Source of the DNA: Lumbricus rubellus
Taxonomy: Eukaryota > Annelida > Clitellata > Crassiclitellata > Lumbricidae
Direction of reading: 5' to 3'
DNA: 64,000 nt
Assembly (NCBI GenBank): GCA_945859605.1
Contig: OX243811.1
Coordinates: forward strand, 53,899,613 to 53,963,612
In this document: piece by piece, positions 24,492 to 36,200 of the stretch
Layout of the letters: each line of letters starts with the position of its first letter
Position numbering within the stretch: position 1 is the stretch's first letter
Translations under genes and position numbers: made by a program
Notes under the pieces: generated by a model
Databases searched by the model: none
What the model was told of the DNA's origin: nothing
What the model saw: only the letters and a program-made list of their open reading frames with translations

Positions 24492-24642
24492 CTTCAGATT
24501 GGTCATCATCTCCGTCGTCGTCTTCGTCGTCGTCGTAATTCAGGGCACCAGTCGCCCGGCGTTCGTCCAGTAGCATCAGACACCACAGCGCCAGCACCAG
24601 TACACAACACCGATCCATGAAGAGGCGTGCCAAACGAGCCAT
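24492..24642 (-). CDS. First coding exon of a secreted acidic protein
   Basis: Minus strand. ATG at 24640-24642 opens a 50-codon frame ending at a consensus donor GAAG|GTAAGTGATGG (exon end 24492, phase 1). Residues 1-8 are basic and polar (MARLARLF), residues 11-25 form a hydrophobic core (CCVLVLALWCLMLL), and a signal-peptidase site is likely near residues 30-33 (RATGA). The mature start is strongly acidic (NYDDDEDDDGDDDQSE). I infer a secreted or ER-lumen protein. The family is not recognisable from this exon, and no downstream exon was identified. The surrounding 24.5-25.5 kb is CpG-rich, as expected for a promoter and first exon. Confidence 0.55.
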
Positions 24643-25253
24643 GCCACTGTTTGCCCCACTTCCGCTTTATCCCACGATACGTCACTAAGTCTCTTCTGAC
24701 GGCCTCTTCTAAATTTATTGTTCAGTTTGGTCTTGTAAGGAATTTTTTCCGGATAGTTTTCTCCTTTTGAACTTCAGACGGGGAGAATCGGATGATACCC
24801 CATCTGTAAACAAAACACTTTATACTATTCGTAGCTATAAGTATAATAGGCTTCGTAGCTTGAGTCTGTTTTCCGGAATGTTTTCAATTGCTGTGTTTTC
24901 TCGCGAAGCAGACGACAAAAATCAGACGCAACGCAAAAATTTCGTCTGCTGCGAATGTTGTATTGCTGCGGCCGAGAGCGAAAGATCTGGTCGCTCCTTT
25001 GTGGATGGATGGATGGATGGATGGATGCTTGAAGAGTCTCTTCTGCTGCAATCAGTCGATGAAAATTGCCGCTATTTGCAATGTCGTCTGCTTCTTCACC
25101 TCAGATGATGGCCCGACGACGACGGCGGCGCCCATCTGTTGATAGCATTTCATTAGCGATGACCACACATCCACTTGGAATCCGACGGACGACTACGACG
25201 TCACACCAGTCTCTGCCGCCGTCGACCAATAGGCGGCGCCACAGACGACGACG

Positions 25254-25264
25254 TCTATTTATAG
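25254..25264. promoter_or_regulatory. Candidate TATA box in CpG-rich region
   Basis: TCTATTTATAG reads CTATAAATAGA on the minus strand. A CCAAT motif lies about 25 bases to the left on the plus strand. It could serve the secreted-protein gene (ATG about 610 bases downstream on the minus strand) or a plus-strand transcript. Inference only. Confidence 0.25.
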
Positions 25265-25388
25265 CCAGCGTCTACGCGACAGATGGCGCAACGTTCGGTC
25301 CGCAGAGTCTAAGCTTAGATCTGCTGCAGCGCTGTGAGCCGATTTCCTTCCAGACTAGAGGAGGCATCGCTGAGCCGCTGCCGTCGCC

Positions 25389-25490
25389 ACCAATGCTGCT
25401 GCTGCTGCTGCTGTTGCTGAGTCAGCGCTTTGCTCGTTCATCCGTATCGAGATGACATTCTCATGCGTGCAGCAGCAGCAGCAGCATCGT
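25389..25490. repeat. CTG and CAG runs
   Basis: (CTG)n at about 25395-25417 and (CAG)n at about 25470-25487 in opposite polarity, which could pair as a weak hairpin. Confidence 0.8.
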
Positions 25491-25951
25491 CGTCGTTCTC
25501 TCTCGTTTCTTCCTGTCTTAATTCTTCTCTTCCTTCGATCTGTCATTCATCCATTGGACACGAGTCCTTCCTTTCTCATTCCAATAATAGATTGATCAGT
25601 GATGATGATGATGAGACGGTTGAGATGATGCGTGACCAGTTGCTGTATCTGACCGAATCAGTGGAGTCTACTGCAGTCCGGACCAGGATGTCCTCAGGTG
25701 AACCAAGAAACGAAGGAGGAGGACGAGGAGAGGAGGAGGAGCAGGTGTATGTTCTCGACCAACCTCTTACCTCCTCTCTCCATGGTTACTTCTTCTTTGG
25801 ACAGAGTCGTACAAAGTAGGCATACATGTGGCTACCTGTTGGTCTTGAACTGGCGCTATATAAGAATTACATGTACAGTGTATGTATGATTCTAAATGAT
25901 CCGCGTGTCAATTTCTGATCCAAGATCACGTTCATGTCACTGAAAGAAATA

Positions 25952-27172
25952 CACCGTGATTCAATAAAAACTAAGCCAAATTGTTTTTCATATATCTCTA
26001 ATCCCTGATAACATTTCATGCTAAAATTTTCAAAATATTTAGAGAAGTGGACCAAGAATATGATTCAAAAATTTCATGAGAAAAAGTGGAACGGGCAAAA
26101 AGATATGAATATTTAAACTTCATATGCAGAAATCGCAGTTTACAAGCAATTTTCTGTCAGATTCAATAAAAAGCAAGCTAAACTGTTTTTCTTATATCTT
26201 CAATGCCTAATAATTAATCATGCTAATATTTTCCAGATATTTAGAAAATTGAACCAAGAATAGAATTATAAAATATCATGTCATTTATTTGAACGAATAG
26301 AAAGATATGAATATTTCAACTTCATCTCCAGAAATTTCAGTTTTCATCAAGTCTGTTATGGTGTTCGTTGCGGTTTCGATGCTTGATAGTTCCCAATTTT
26401 AGTCTTCAGGGATCCTGGAGTAAAATTAACGGAATATATTATCGCAATGTTCTGCTTTCACAACATCTTCCACCTGTTATCAGAAATATATAGCCCCAGA
26501 AGGCTGTTTTCTTTTTCAACAGAACAGCGCCAGCCCACAGAGCCAAGGAAACCATCGAAATGCTGACGAGACGCCAGACTTCATTTCTCCCACATTATGG
26601 CCTCCGAACAGCCCAGATTTGAATCCTGTCGACTAAAAGTGTGGAGCGTGCATGACGCAAGACCGAGTCTAGCAGGCAACAATCTATGATATAAACGATA
26701 TGAAGCAACGCTTGTTGGAAGTGTAAGATGGCCTGGGGTCCTGGACCCGAGGATAATCGACGATGCCGTTTCCCAATGCATGGCGCCAGCGCCTGCAGGT
26801 TTGCGTGCAAGCAGGAGGAGGGCATTTTGAGCATGTTTTTCAATTAAATAATGAAACCATGCTGTTGGGGTCATATTGTTACTTCAATTCTCTACATATT
26901 TGGAAATTTTTAGAATGATTAATCGTCAGGCATTAGAGAAAATAAGGAAACATTTGATTGAATCTGACAGAAAATTGCTTGTAAACTGCAATTTCGGCGT
27001 ATGAAGTTTAAATATTCCTTACTTTTTACCCGTTCAACTTTTTCTCATGAAATGTTGGGATCATATTCTTGGTCCAATTCTCTAAATATTTGGAAACTTT
27101 TAGCTTGATATGTTATCAGGCATTAGAGATATATAAAAAACAATTTGGCTTAGTTTTTATTGAATCACGGTG
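25952..27172 (+). mobile_element. Tc1/mariner element with long repeated ends
   Basis: Terminal inverted repeats CACCGTGATTCAATAAAAAC and its complement are flanked by TA on both sides (25950-25951, 27173-27174). The first roughly 210 bases are inverted at the right end. A second, diverged copy of the same sequence follows directly inside (about 26160-26345, and again before 26960 on the right). The ends are therefore direct repeats within inverted repeats. Total length of 1221 bp is typical for the superfamily. The internal transposase is degenerate. Confidence 0.85.
26505..26865 (+). pseudogene. Mariner-type transposase remnant
   Basis: Out-of-phase segments read FQQNSA, AHRAKETIEML, PPNSPDLNPVD and HFEHVFQLNNETM, the C-terminal half of a Tc1/mariner-superfamily transposase. 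The usual FQQD catalytic Asp reads Asn, and a stop follows NPVD where YxxW is expected. Several frameshifts are present. It is inactive. Confidence 0.75.
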
Positions 27173-27198
27173 TAGAAACCTTGGTATATAGCGAGTAT

Positions 27199-27233
27199 TG
27201 TATTGTATTGTATTGTATTGTATTGTATTAAAA
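27199..27233. repeat. TTGTA pentanucleotide repeat
   Basis: (TATTG)n, about seven copies. It reads as (CAATA)n on the minus strand, resembling the ATACA tail of the LINE near 13240. Confidence 0.9.
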
Positions 27234-27719
27234 CATTTATAAAGCGTAGGCCCCTAAGTAACTGGATGTCTACAAGCAGCGCATTGAAGTCAATCTATCG
27301 GATTTGCTTGCATCCATCAAACCAGATCAGCGAGGTTTTAGAGCAGCTGTTAAGTTTCCGGTTGTTACACGACATTTAATCGACATCCAGATAATAATTA
27401 TATTGTTTTCTGAACTAAGAAAGGAAGTAATGCAGAAGAATGTATCTCTATTATAGCGCGACTATGGATATGTGCCTTCGTATGATCACCAGCACCAGCT
27501 GGTCCAATGTGGTCCATGCACGTTGTTGGTGTCCCAGCAGTGATCCGAGGAAGGAACGAAGCTGGTTTAGCGAAGCAGTATTAAAGACATATTATGATAT
27601 TAAGCAGAAGATAGAGGCTGGAACCGTGTGACAAGTCAGATCAGGTGAAGTCGTTACTCACCGCCAGAGTGCGCGGTCAATGGGAAAATGAATGCAATCA
27701 GCGGAGAGGTGTCAGTAGT

Positions 27720-28207
27720 ATACATACATACATACATACATACATACATACATACATACATACATACATACATACATACATACATACATACATACATACA
27801 TACATACATACATACATACATACATACATACATACATACATACATACATACATACATTCATACATACATACATACATACATACATACATACATACATACA
27901 TACATACATACATACATACATACATACATACATACATACATACATACATACATACATACATACATACATACATACATACATACATACATACATACATACA
28001 TACATACATACATACATACATACATACATACATACATACATACATACATACATACATACATACATACATACATACATACATACATACATACATACATACA
28101 TACATACATACATACATACATACATACATACATACATACATACATACATACATACATACATACATACATACATACATACATACATACATTCATACATACA
28201 TACATAC

Positions 28208-28242
<35 letters not shown>

Positions 28243-28259
28243 CATACATACATTATACA

Positions 28260-28293
<34 letters not shown>

Positions 28294-28315
28294 CATACAT
28301 ACATGTACATACATA
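27720..28315. repeat. Long TACA microsatellite
   Basis: Roughly 600 bases of (TACA)n with rare single-base changes (TTCA, TTAC, TATA). Long Tyr-Ile-His-Thr and Cys-Met-Tyr-Val frames here are repeat translations. Confidence 0.97.
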
Positions 28316-28687
28316 CACATACACAGACATACAATACATTCATGCATACATGGATAAACTTGCTTCAACTTAATCGACACAGCCTTCTGAACTCCATTTA
28401 ATTGAAAGCAGATTGGACGATGATGATCGGATGATCATAATAATAAATTTATTATTGAGATAGAAATTCGCATTATGTTCTTTGTAAATTGTAAATCCTA
28501 TAATATAATCATAGTAAACATAGGTCTACGTTGACCCTGCATTAATTATTTTTATTGAGTTAAGCGGGTTTCCATTGCCTATTTGAAATACATGTAGTAA
28601 CATCGTCGATATGAAGTAAATAAATAAATAAGCAAACGCGTCGACTGTATACAGAATTGTTTTCTTTGCTGCCAGTCATGTGTTTTC

Positions 28688-28688
<1 letters not shown>

Positions 28689-28733
<45 letters not shown>

Positions 28734-28739
28734 TTCTCT

Positions 28740-28800
<61 letters not shown>
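28689..28800. repeat. GTCT and CT microsatellite at gap edge
   Basis: (GTCT)n followed by (CT)n that runs into the assembly gap. Confidence 0.95.
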
Positions 28801-29000
28801 NNNNNNNNNNNNNNNNNNNNNNNNNNNNNNNNNNNNNNNNNNNNNNNNNNNNNNNNNNNNNNNNNNNNNNNNNNNNNNNNNNNNNNNNNNNNNNNNNNNN
28901 NNNNNNNNNNNNNNNNNNNNNNNNNNNNNNNNNNNNNNNNNNNNNNNNNNNNNNNNNNNNNNNNNNNNNNNNNNNNNNNNNNNNNNNNNNNNNNNNNNNN
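28801..29000. other. Assembly gap
   Basis: 200 Ns inside a (CT)n tract. The true length is unknown. Confidence 1.
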
Positions 29001-29149
29001 TGTCTCTCTCTCGGGATGTCCTCTGCTGATGGTTCTGCTAAGATTAATTGCTGTGTATTTATACAGCGCCGACTGCACGAGACAGAAAGTCTGGCACATG
29101 CAAATGAAGGCGATTGGCGGGCATTAAGATTAAGAGAGACGGACACACA

Positions 29150-29520
29150 CGTGCGGGGAAACATAGAAAGACGCAGAAAGACAGACAGACGGTGAGGCAG
29201 ATGGAGATGGGAGAGATTGAGACTGGAAGACAGGGACTGGAAGACAGAGGAAGGGTGAGAGGCTGAGAGAAAGAAGAAGAGAGAAAGAGAGATAGAGAAA
29301 GGGAGATAAAGAGATACTGAGAAAGAGAAAAAGGCGGAGAAGAAAGGGACGGAGAAAATTAGAAACACATAGACAGAGCGAAACACGGAAAGATAAAAAA
29401 AGAGAACGAGATCGAGAGATTAGAAGAAGGAAGCAGAAAAATTAGAGCGATGGAGAAAGAGAGCGAATGAGAGAAAGAGAAAAAGCGAGATTGAGAGCGT
29501 AGGAAATTGAATAGAGAGAG
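29150..29520. repeat. Purine-rich GA/GAAA region
   Basis: Degenerate A/G-rich sequence, probably decayed (GA)n and (GAAA)n. Confidence 0.6.
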
Positions 29521-29549
29521 CTACTTCAGAGAACGGATATGGGTACGTT

Positions 29550-29960
29550 AAGCCTTTTCACGAGAGTCTATTGCCGACCAGCGCTCTGTCGTCCGCGTTT
29601 GTGGTACTTACGTCGGAGCTCAATTGAAATTCAAACGCACGACTGCAACGACCCATAAACTTGTTACTCTTGGTCGCCCATCGATACGCAACCTCCCTCA
29701 GCCGACCGACCGACCGCCCTGCCGCCCCACCGACCGACCGACCGAGTAAGTAGGCAGCGGTGACGTTCCAGGTCGCATCAATTGCAGTCCCGAGGGGATA
29801 CCGTCAACCTTTGTAGAGCGCCGACCCTCGATAAGACGGCTGCAGTCGCTACAGTCACCGCCGCCGCATTATTCAGTTTTACTCGGATGTCGTCGTCGTC
29901 GTCGGGTTAACGTCTGCAAACGAAGACGACGTCGATTTGGCGCCAACGTTTTTCGTTTTT
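29550..29960. promoter_or_regulatory. CpG-rich patch, possible promoter
   Basis: About 400 bases unusually rich in CpG for this window (CCGACCGACCGACCGCC, CACCGCCGCCGC, GTCGTCGTCGTCGGG). GAGTAAGTAG near 29744 resembles a donor. No coding exon is supported on either strand. I infer an unmethylated promoter-like region of unknown ownership. Confidence 0.3.
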
Positions 29961-30239
29961 CATTTGTAGCGACATCGATTCGTTCCTTAATTGCATGTGA
30001 TAAGAGTTTATCAGTTGTTGCGAAGTAACGAATTAAAACTTTAATGGTAGACATCTATGAAAAGAACAGCAGGAGGCCATAAGGGAAAATTAGTGTCGAC
30101 AAGAGTAGGCCTATGGAGCACTAGGCTATAGGCCTAGTAGAATTATTTGAATAACATCAGTAGCAATTAAAATAATAGGCGGAATGAAAAAACGAGGAAA
30201 GGACTCGCTAGGAAAGAGAAAAAGGGAAAGGTGGAAGAA

Positions 30240-30510
30240 CACTAAACGTCATGTAGGCCTACATCTGGCTGCATATGTCAATCTACACATACATGTACAA
30301 TGTACATATGCCTACACGCCTATAACGCATATATGTATACCTACATACTTACATACATCTAGGCTATACTTACATGAATCTATACTTTCTATAGGCCTAC
30401 ACTTATGCATGCGTAGCCTACATACATATACACCTAGCAAACGTAGTTATACAGGACACACATGGGCCTATACATTCATACCTACACACATACATGTACA
30501 TGGAGTCGCC
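30240..30510. repeat. Degenerate ACATAC-rich sequence
   Basis: Decayed (CATA)n with several TAGGCCTA palindromes (30255, 30391). Confidence 0.6.
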
Positions 30511-30689
30511 ATGCCTGGTCTCTGCTTGTTGCTGAGTTGCAGATGCGTTGATAATAATGTGACTGAGGACGTGTCACGCATAGCGCTAGATAAGTTGGAA
30601 GGGATTAGGACCCGTGACCTTAGCGGTGACATCGTTCTGTCCAAGGGGCAATAGGATTCTGCTTCGTTAGGCGACGAACAGTCTGGCAG

Positions 30690-30738
30690 GAGAGAGAGAC
30701 AGACAGACACACACAGAGAGAGAGAGACAGACAGAGGC

Positions 30739-30775
<37 letters not shown>

Positions 30776-30800
30776 GACATAGGCAGAGAGAGGGAGAGAA
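30690..30800. repeat. CAGA/GA microsatellite
   Basis: (GA)n and (CAGA)n. Confidence 0.9.
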
Positions 30801-31034
30801 GAGACATAGTCTGGAATAGATCGTGCAGCGCAGATCGGGTATCGATCGATGGCGATTCGTATCCATGAACAGAGTGGAAAAGCGCCGCTGCATGCCATCA
30901 ACAACAGCATCTCATGCATCGAAAACATCAACAACATCAGCAACAGTATAGTAGCATCAAAAGTACGAACTCAACACTCATGATTATCCACCGCAATGTG
31001 TGGGAATCGCAACAACGAACTGTTATCGGGGCGC

Positions 31035-31252
31035 CAGGATTTCTGTTTTGGGGGCTGAATCATCGCGAAGAAAAGTTTCCATTTTTAATCCGTCAAAATT
31101 TCTGGCGACCTGTTTGGTCGAAATCTTATGAATATGTCACATTTTAGGGGGGGCGGACTAAACGTGGAAATATTTCATTTTTAAATGTAAAAAACCGGTT
31201 GGCCTTATTTTGGGGTTTAGCCTCCTAGCCCCCCCTCTGGCGCCGCTACTGC
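31035..31252. mobile_element. Degraded hAT-like element
   Basis: The right end reads, on the minus strand, CAGTAGCGGCGCCAGAGGGG, a typical hAT terminus with G-run. The left end GGGGCGCCAGGATTT is only partly matching. No target duplication could be verified. Confidence 0.35.
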
Positions 31253-31449
31253 AGCCATTAGGTGAGAACAGATCACCCGGAGACTCCGTCAACGACACAT
31301 GGAGCGCATATTGTACGTGCCATCGAGTTCTGGCACGGATGAAACGCAGACAATCGTCACACTGCGCCCATGGTGCGTGCCAGTTGCTGCGAGGAAAGCA
31401 ACGGCTCGGAAGCACCACAGGCCGTTGGGAAACACGTTGAATTATTAGG

Positions 31450-32360
31450 CTAGTGTGACTGTGACGCGTTTGAACGGAAGACTCCGCCTATTATCATCTT
31501 TCCATTGGAAATGCCAGACCGATGGCGACCCAATTCAAATGCCTGGCTCATATTTTGCACGGAGGAATTCGTGGCTCTCACGTCTCGCAACGCACTCAGA
31601 GTAGGCACGTATATCTACAGAACGTGGCTTGCGACAAGGGACATTGGCCAGTGACGTCGATCCATTCGTGTGGTCAACCGTCGCGAAGTGGCGATGGCGA
31701 AATGACAATTATCTTTTTTGGACCGTTGCCGTTGTTTCTTTGCTATGTCAGTTAGGCTTCAAAAGACAATGACTAATTTTCCTCGTATTTAGTTCATGCC
31801 ATGTAGTGTAGGCTTTATAGCGCAATGTGTTATAGGCGTATTGTGTAGATAGGTCATATTAGAATTTGCATCTTAATTCCTTAAGAAGCTATATTAATAG
31901 ATCTTTTATGCATTTTTAGGATATCCATAACATTGCATTAGCAATAGGCATTTTATAGGTGTGGACCGCGTGGTAGTGGTGGGTCTAGACCTACTACCAT
32001 GCAGGTGCTAACTATAATGTAGTTTTACTTGTAAACATAAAACTGTAATAGTCATGATCAGTGCTTGGAAGCAAATTTAACCATAAGATTATATATAATT
32101 AATCATTAATTAATTGAATTCATTCAAAGGACTTATCCAACACCTATCCAAGATACCTAGGCCTACTCACAGGTGCCAGATCGATGAAATATCCGATCAG
32201 ATTAATAATTATGTCGTAATGATGTGACAAGAATCACTTTCGTCCATTCTTTCATCATGATGCATTATTTTGGTCTCTGCTGTAATTCTGTCTTCGCATA
32301 ATTCTACGTTTTTGATTCGCTAGCTTCACAGTTCACCGAGTTCACTCCGTCCTTATTTGC
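31450..32360. other. Intergenic DNA, no gene seen
   Basis: No supported gene. TAGGCCTA at about 32156. Confidence 0.4.
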
Positions 32361-32369
32361 CCTTCACAT

Positions 32370-32600
32370 GATGTGGGTAAACTTAGCCAGATTCTTACAT
32401 GCTTAACACTGGTATGTATTGGCTCCCCGTTAAAAAGAGAGTGTAGCACTTCAAAGTACTTCTTATACTGCGCTTCCAGTTTGCCAAAACCGTGCACTTC
32501 ACTGTCAGTACATCAATGTGTGTCATACAATCGTCGTTCAATATGGCAGGATTTTATGCTGAATCAGACTGCAACTCCAGACATGAGTTTCTAACTGATA
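32370..32600 (+). mobile_element. LINE reverse-transcriptase tail fragment
   Basis: Out-of-phase segments resemble the LHWLPVKxRxxxK...L...L motif that follows the RT domain of CR1/L2-like LINEs (ACACTGGTATGTATTGGCTC, then CCCCGTTAAAAAGAGAGTG), followed by HFTVSTSMCVIQSSFNMAGF. Short and degenerate. Confidence 0.35.
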
Positions 32601-32912
32601 GCAAAGTTCTAGTATTATCCTATATTAAAACAGATGCTGATAACATAGAATATTTAGTTGTTTGCTTCAAAGGTCTTGCTGCAACTTGGTACATTGCATG
32701 TATACAGTAATGTATCCAATAGAAAAGGATATACAAGGGTTCTAATTGGCCTAGTAACATCTGCCTATGCATCTATCACTATAGTAGTATAAACTTCAGA
32801 GTTATCATCTGCTGATATCTCAGAGTTCATCAAGGAAAATTATATTAAATATATTACAGAAATATATTCAACAATTTCTTTGTGCAGAAATGAAAGTGAA
32901 AAGCGTCAGATT

Positions 32913-32918
32913 TTTATT
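32913..32918 (-). terminator. RBCK1: Candidate polyadenylation signal of RBCK1
   Basis: AATAAA on the minus strand (GTGAATAAAAATC), about 240 bases past the RBCK1 stop codon. It is the first canonical signal I see downstream. Confidence 0.45.
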
Positions 32919-33154
32919 CACATTAAGGTTTACTGAAAATGCCTACAGTGTAAAGCAATACTCGGAATAGATGTTGCCATGTGACAAACATGTGAGAGGA
33001 TCACACGCTATCTTAATCAGAATTCTTTAAAGAGATCAACGTCTAGAGAGTTCCTAAAAAGTGCATTTCACGCAAATGGTAGAGAGGCTCAGTTGTACAA
33101 TACGGCATATGAATAAACTATGAACAAACGTGCAAAAACATGATCTGCAGGTGG

Positions 33155-33235
33155 CTAGTGGCAATTCTGGCAATCGGGATGACACGGTCTTCCATTAACT
33201 CTGCATCGACAGCCGCCCGAAGTGTCACCTGTTCC
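33155..33235 (-). CDS. RBCK1: RBCK1 exon 10: C-terminus
   Basis: Acceptor TTGAAATTCAG, stop TAG at 33155-33157. Codes for [18 protein letters not shown] and HPDCQNCH, near-identical to the HOIL-1 C-terminal Cys-rich tail that completes RING2. Confidence 0.95.
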   Translation of the reverse strand, partial: GTGDTSGGCRCRVNGRPCHPDCQNCH

Positions 33236-36200
33236 CTGAATTTCAAACACAAATTCCACTTGTTAACAATCGCTATTACAACAAACACTGCCTTCTGATA
33301 AAGTTGATAAATTAATTCCTGGCTGAGATAAAAAAAAGTAAAAGACTCAACAGAATTATGCTATATTTTACATATCAGCTTGGCTGATCTAACAGAATTA
33401 TGTTAATAAGCACTCCCCATATTAAGTATACAAATATTCTCTCTTGGTCTGCGTTTTAAATACTAGACAATAGCTCAAGATGTAAAATTTTTACGTGCTA
33501 CGTCTTCGTAACAGTAAAAGAATGATGATTTTGATAATTATGACTACAAGACTTCACAAAATAGCAAAGTAATACAAACTTTGTAAAGAAACATTTTCAG
33601 CAATTGATAACAAGTAGTTAGATTTTGATACATGTGCATAGCGCAGTGGTTGCTTCATTGAGCGTTTGTTTTTTACATATAAATAATAAATTAAAGCGAT
33701 GAGAAAACTCTGGTCGTCGTCATCTACCTTAGGACCCCAACGTGCTTGTCGTGTCACCCAACAGATTTCTGTCTTGCACATTGTACACATTATCCAATCA
33801 CATCCTTCCTTCTTCATTATTATGATGCCACATGTCGGACACTTCAATGCCTCACCAAATTTCAACAGCTCCTTCAACAGACGATCAAATGAAGACATGA
33901 CAAGTTGTAAAAATAAAATTTAAAAAATAAAAACTACACTACAAGCACAGAATAAAATAGTTAAAGCCATGAAATATCATATAAAACATGTTACTAATCT
34001 GACAAAAAGAAAGAACAATTTAAAGTAACTTACAAAAAACTAAAAATGACAAATTTGCTCAATTGCACAACCCATCAGTCAGTTTAATGAAAGCAACAAT
34101 TATTTTTTACATCTGCACTAAATAAATAATATATGCAAGTATGCATAAATTATATATATATATATGCAAAATTATTTATATATATATATATAATTATATA
34201 TATTATATATAAATAAATAAATATAATCTATATCTATAAGAGAGGATGTTTATTTATTTATTTATATGTATGTATGTATGTTTATATATTTGTCCAGAAT
34301 GCACGCCCACAGTTTGGCAGTTATTGATCTGAAATTTTGCACCTAGACAGGGGTCCATCAAACTTAGCAAGTGCAGGGGTTGGCAAATTTCTAACACCAT
34401 GGGGGCCAGGATGGGTAGAAGATTTGGGGGGGGGGGCAAAAAAAATTTTTGGGCAGCTATTGATTCCAAATTTTGCATTTAGACAGAGGAGCGCCACGTC
34501 CTCCCAGAAATCGAGTTGGCGAATCTGTACCACCAGGGAGAAAATGGGGAGCGGCCAAAAACTCCATTTCCCCTATTTTTACACCATCGCCATAGTTTCA
34601 GAGCTATTCACCTGAAACGTTGCAGCTAGATAGTATGCCACCGGGACCACCTTGCCCCTACAACAACACACACCTCGCCCCGCAGTGACCGGGTGGGCAG
34701 GGCGTTGTTTAGGAGGGCGACAAAATTTGGGGGGGGGGGCAAAATTTTTTCCAGCTATTGATGTCAAATTTTGCATTTAGAAAGAGGACCGTCAGGTCCA
34801 CCCAGTGGAGGAGTTGGCGAATCTTTACCACCAGAGGGAGAATGGGGGGAGGGGCGAAAACTCCATTTTCCTTTTTTTTTACACCATCGCCATAGTTTCA
34901 CAGCTATTTACCTGAAACGTTGCAGCTAGATAGAATGCCACCGGGACCACCTTGCCCCCAACAACACACACCTCGCCCCGCAGGGGCCGGGTGGGGCAGG
35001 GCGTTGTTTAGGGTGGGCCAAAATTTTTGCGGAGGCCAAATGTTTTTGCAGCTATTGATGTCAAATTTTGCATTTAGACAGAGGACCGTCTGGTCAACCC
35101 AGTGGAGGGAGCCATGGTGGGGGCCCGAAAACCAAAACTTTTGCTACTTCCTTTCCGTCACCATAGCTTCACGGCTATTTACATAAAATTTCCGGGCATC
35201 GCCGGGTACCCCAGCTAGTGTTTATATATATAAATATAATTATATAAACATTCTACACCAAACTGGTGGTTGGAGGTTTAAAATATGTTCCACGACCAAT
35301 AAAAAAAACACTATCAGAGATCCAACCAAAATGCTTCGTTTACACTTCTTCAACAAGTGGACCATATTTATTGCCACCCATTAATTATCATCATACAGAA
35401 ACAATCAGTTAACATTTCATCACCACTACTCACCAGATAAGCAGATAATCTGGATCTACTCTTACCTCGAGCGATGCCTGTGCCATTCGTGCAGCATGGT
35501 CCGTCTGGAATTTGGCTTTCATCTGTCGCTGGTGATCGGCACAGTCCATATCCTCGTGAATTGCACGACACGTCAGGCAGTTGTCATGGCTACACGCATA
35601 GCAGAAGAATGAGTTGACGTCATCCTCAAACGTACACCAGCCAGTGCAGTTCGGAGTGGCACAGTGGTAGCTGTTCGGAGTGCGGCATTCGGCCTCCTGG
35701 AGGCTGCGCTGAAGGTACTTCTGATATGTCTCTGGACTGACCAACTGAAGCAGACACAAAGAATACTACGCTCTAAAATGATGAATGTACAGGTAACAAA
35801 ACCTATTTACAAAGTATTTATATGATGGAATCTCGGTTTTACATGAACCACAAACAACTAATTAATTTTTCCAGTTTTACGCATTTATACATAATCATGA
35901 AATAGGACAGCATTTTCTTCTCTATCCATTACTCCTTGGGGCCTCCAGTTGAAACTGAAGTCTGACCTCTTTAAGAACTCTTACCCTGGCTCATCTAATC
36001 CCAAACCTTCCAATGTTCAACCTAAGGCACAATGGTACAGTACTACAGTTGGTACACCCACCTTAACATCTACCATTTTTGACAACCCCTCTGACTTGAC
36101 GCAGCACTTGTGAATAAACTGGTATCTTGCGTTTGGCTTTTGAGTGACGCTTTAGAAGTTTGGAAACAACGATAACGAACAAAGTATACAACTAAAATCC

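Noticed and set aside
27265..27440. Plus-strand open stretch reading QRIEVNLSDLLASIKPDQRG
   Set aside because: Protein-like, but has no start codon, no convincing splice sites and no recognised relative. Left unannotated.
27645..28401. Long open frames of Tyr-Ile-His-Thr or Cys-Met-Tyr-Val repeats on both strands
   Set aside because: They are translations of (TACA)n. A 4-bp unit gives open frames on both strands. No unique sequence or gene signal.
30468..30943. Minus-strand Cys/Leu/Ser frames
   Set aside because: Translation of (CAGA)n and (GA)n repeats.
31210..31440. Plus-strand ORF overlapping the degraded hAT end
   Set aside because: It begins inside a transposon terminus, both strands are open, and no domain is recognisable.
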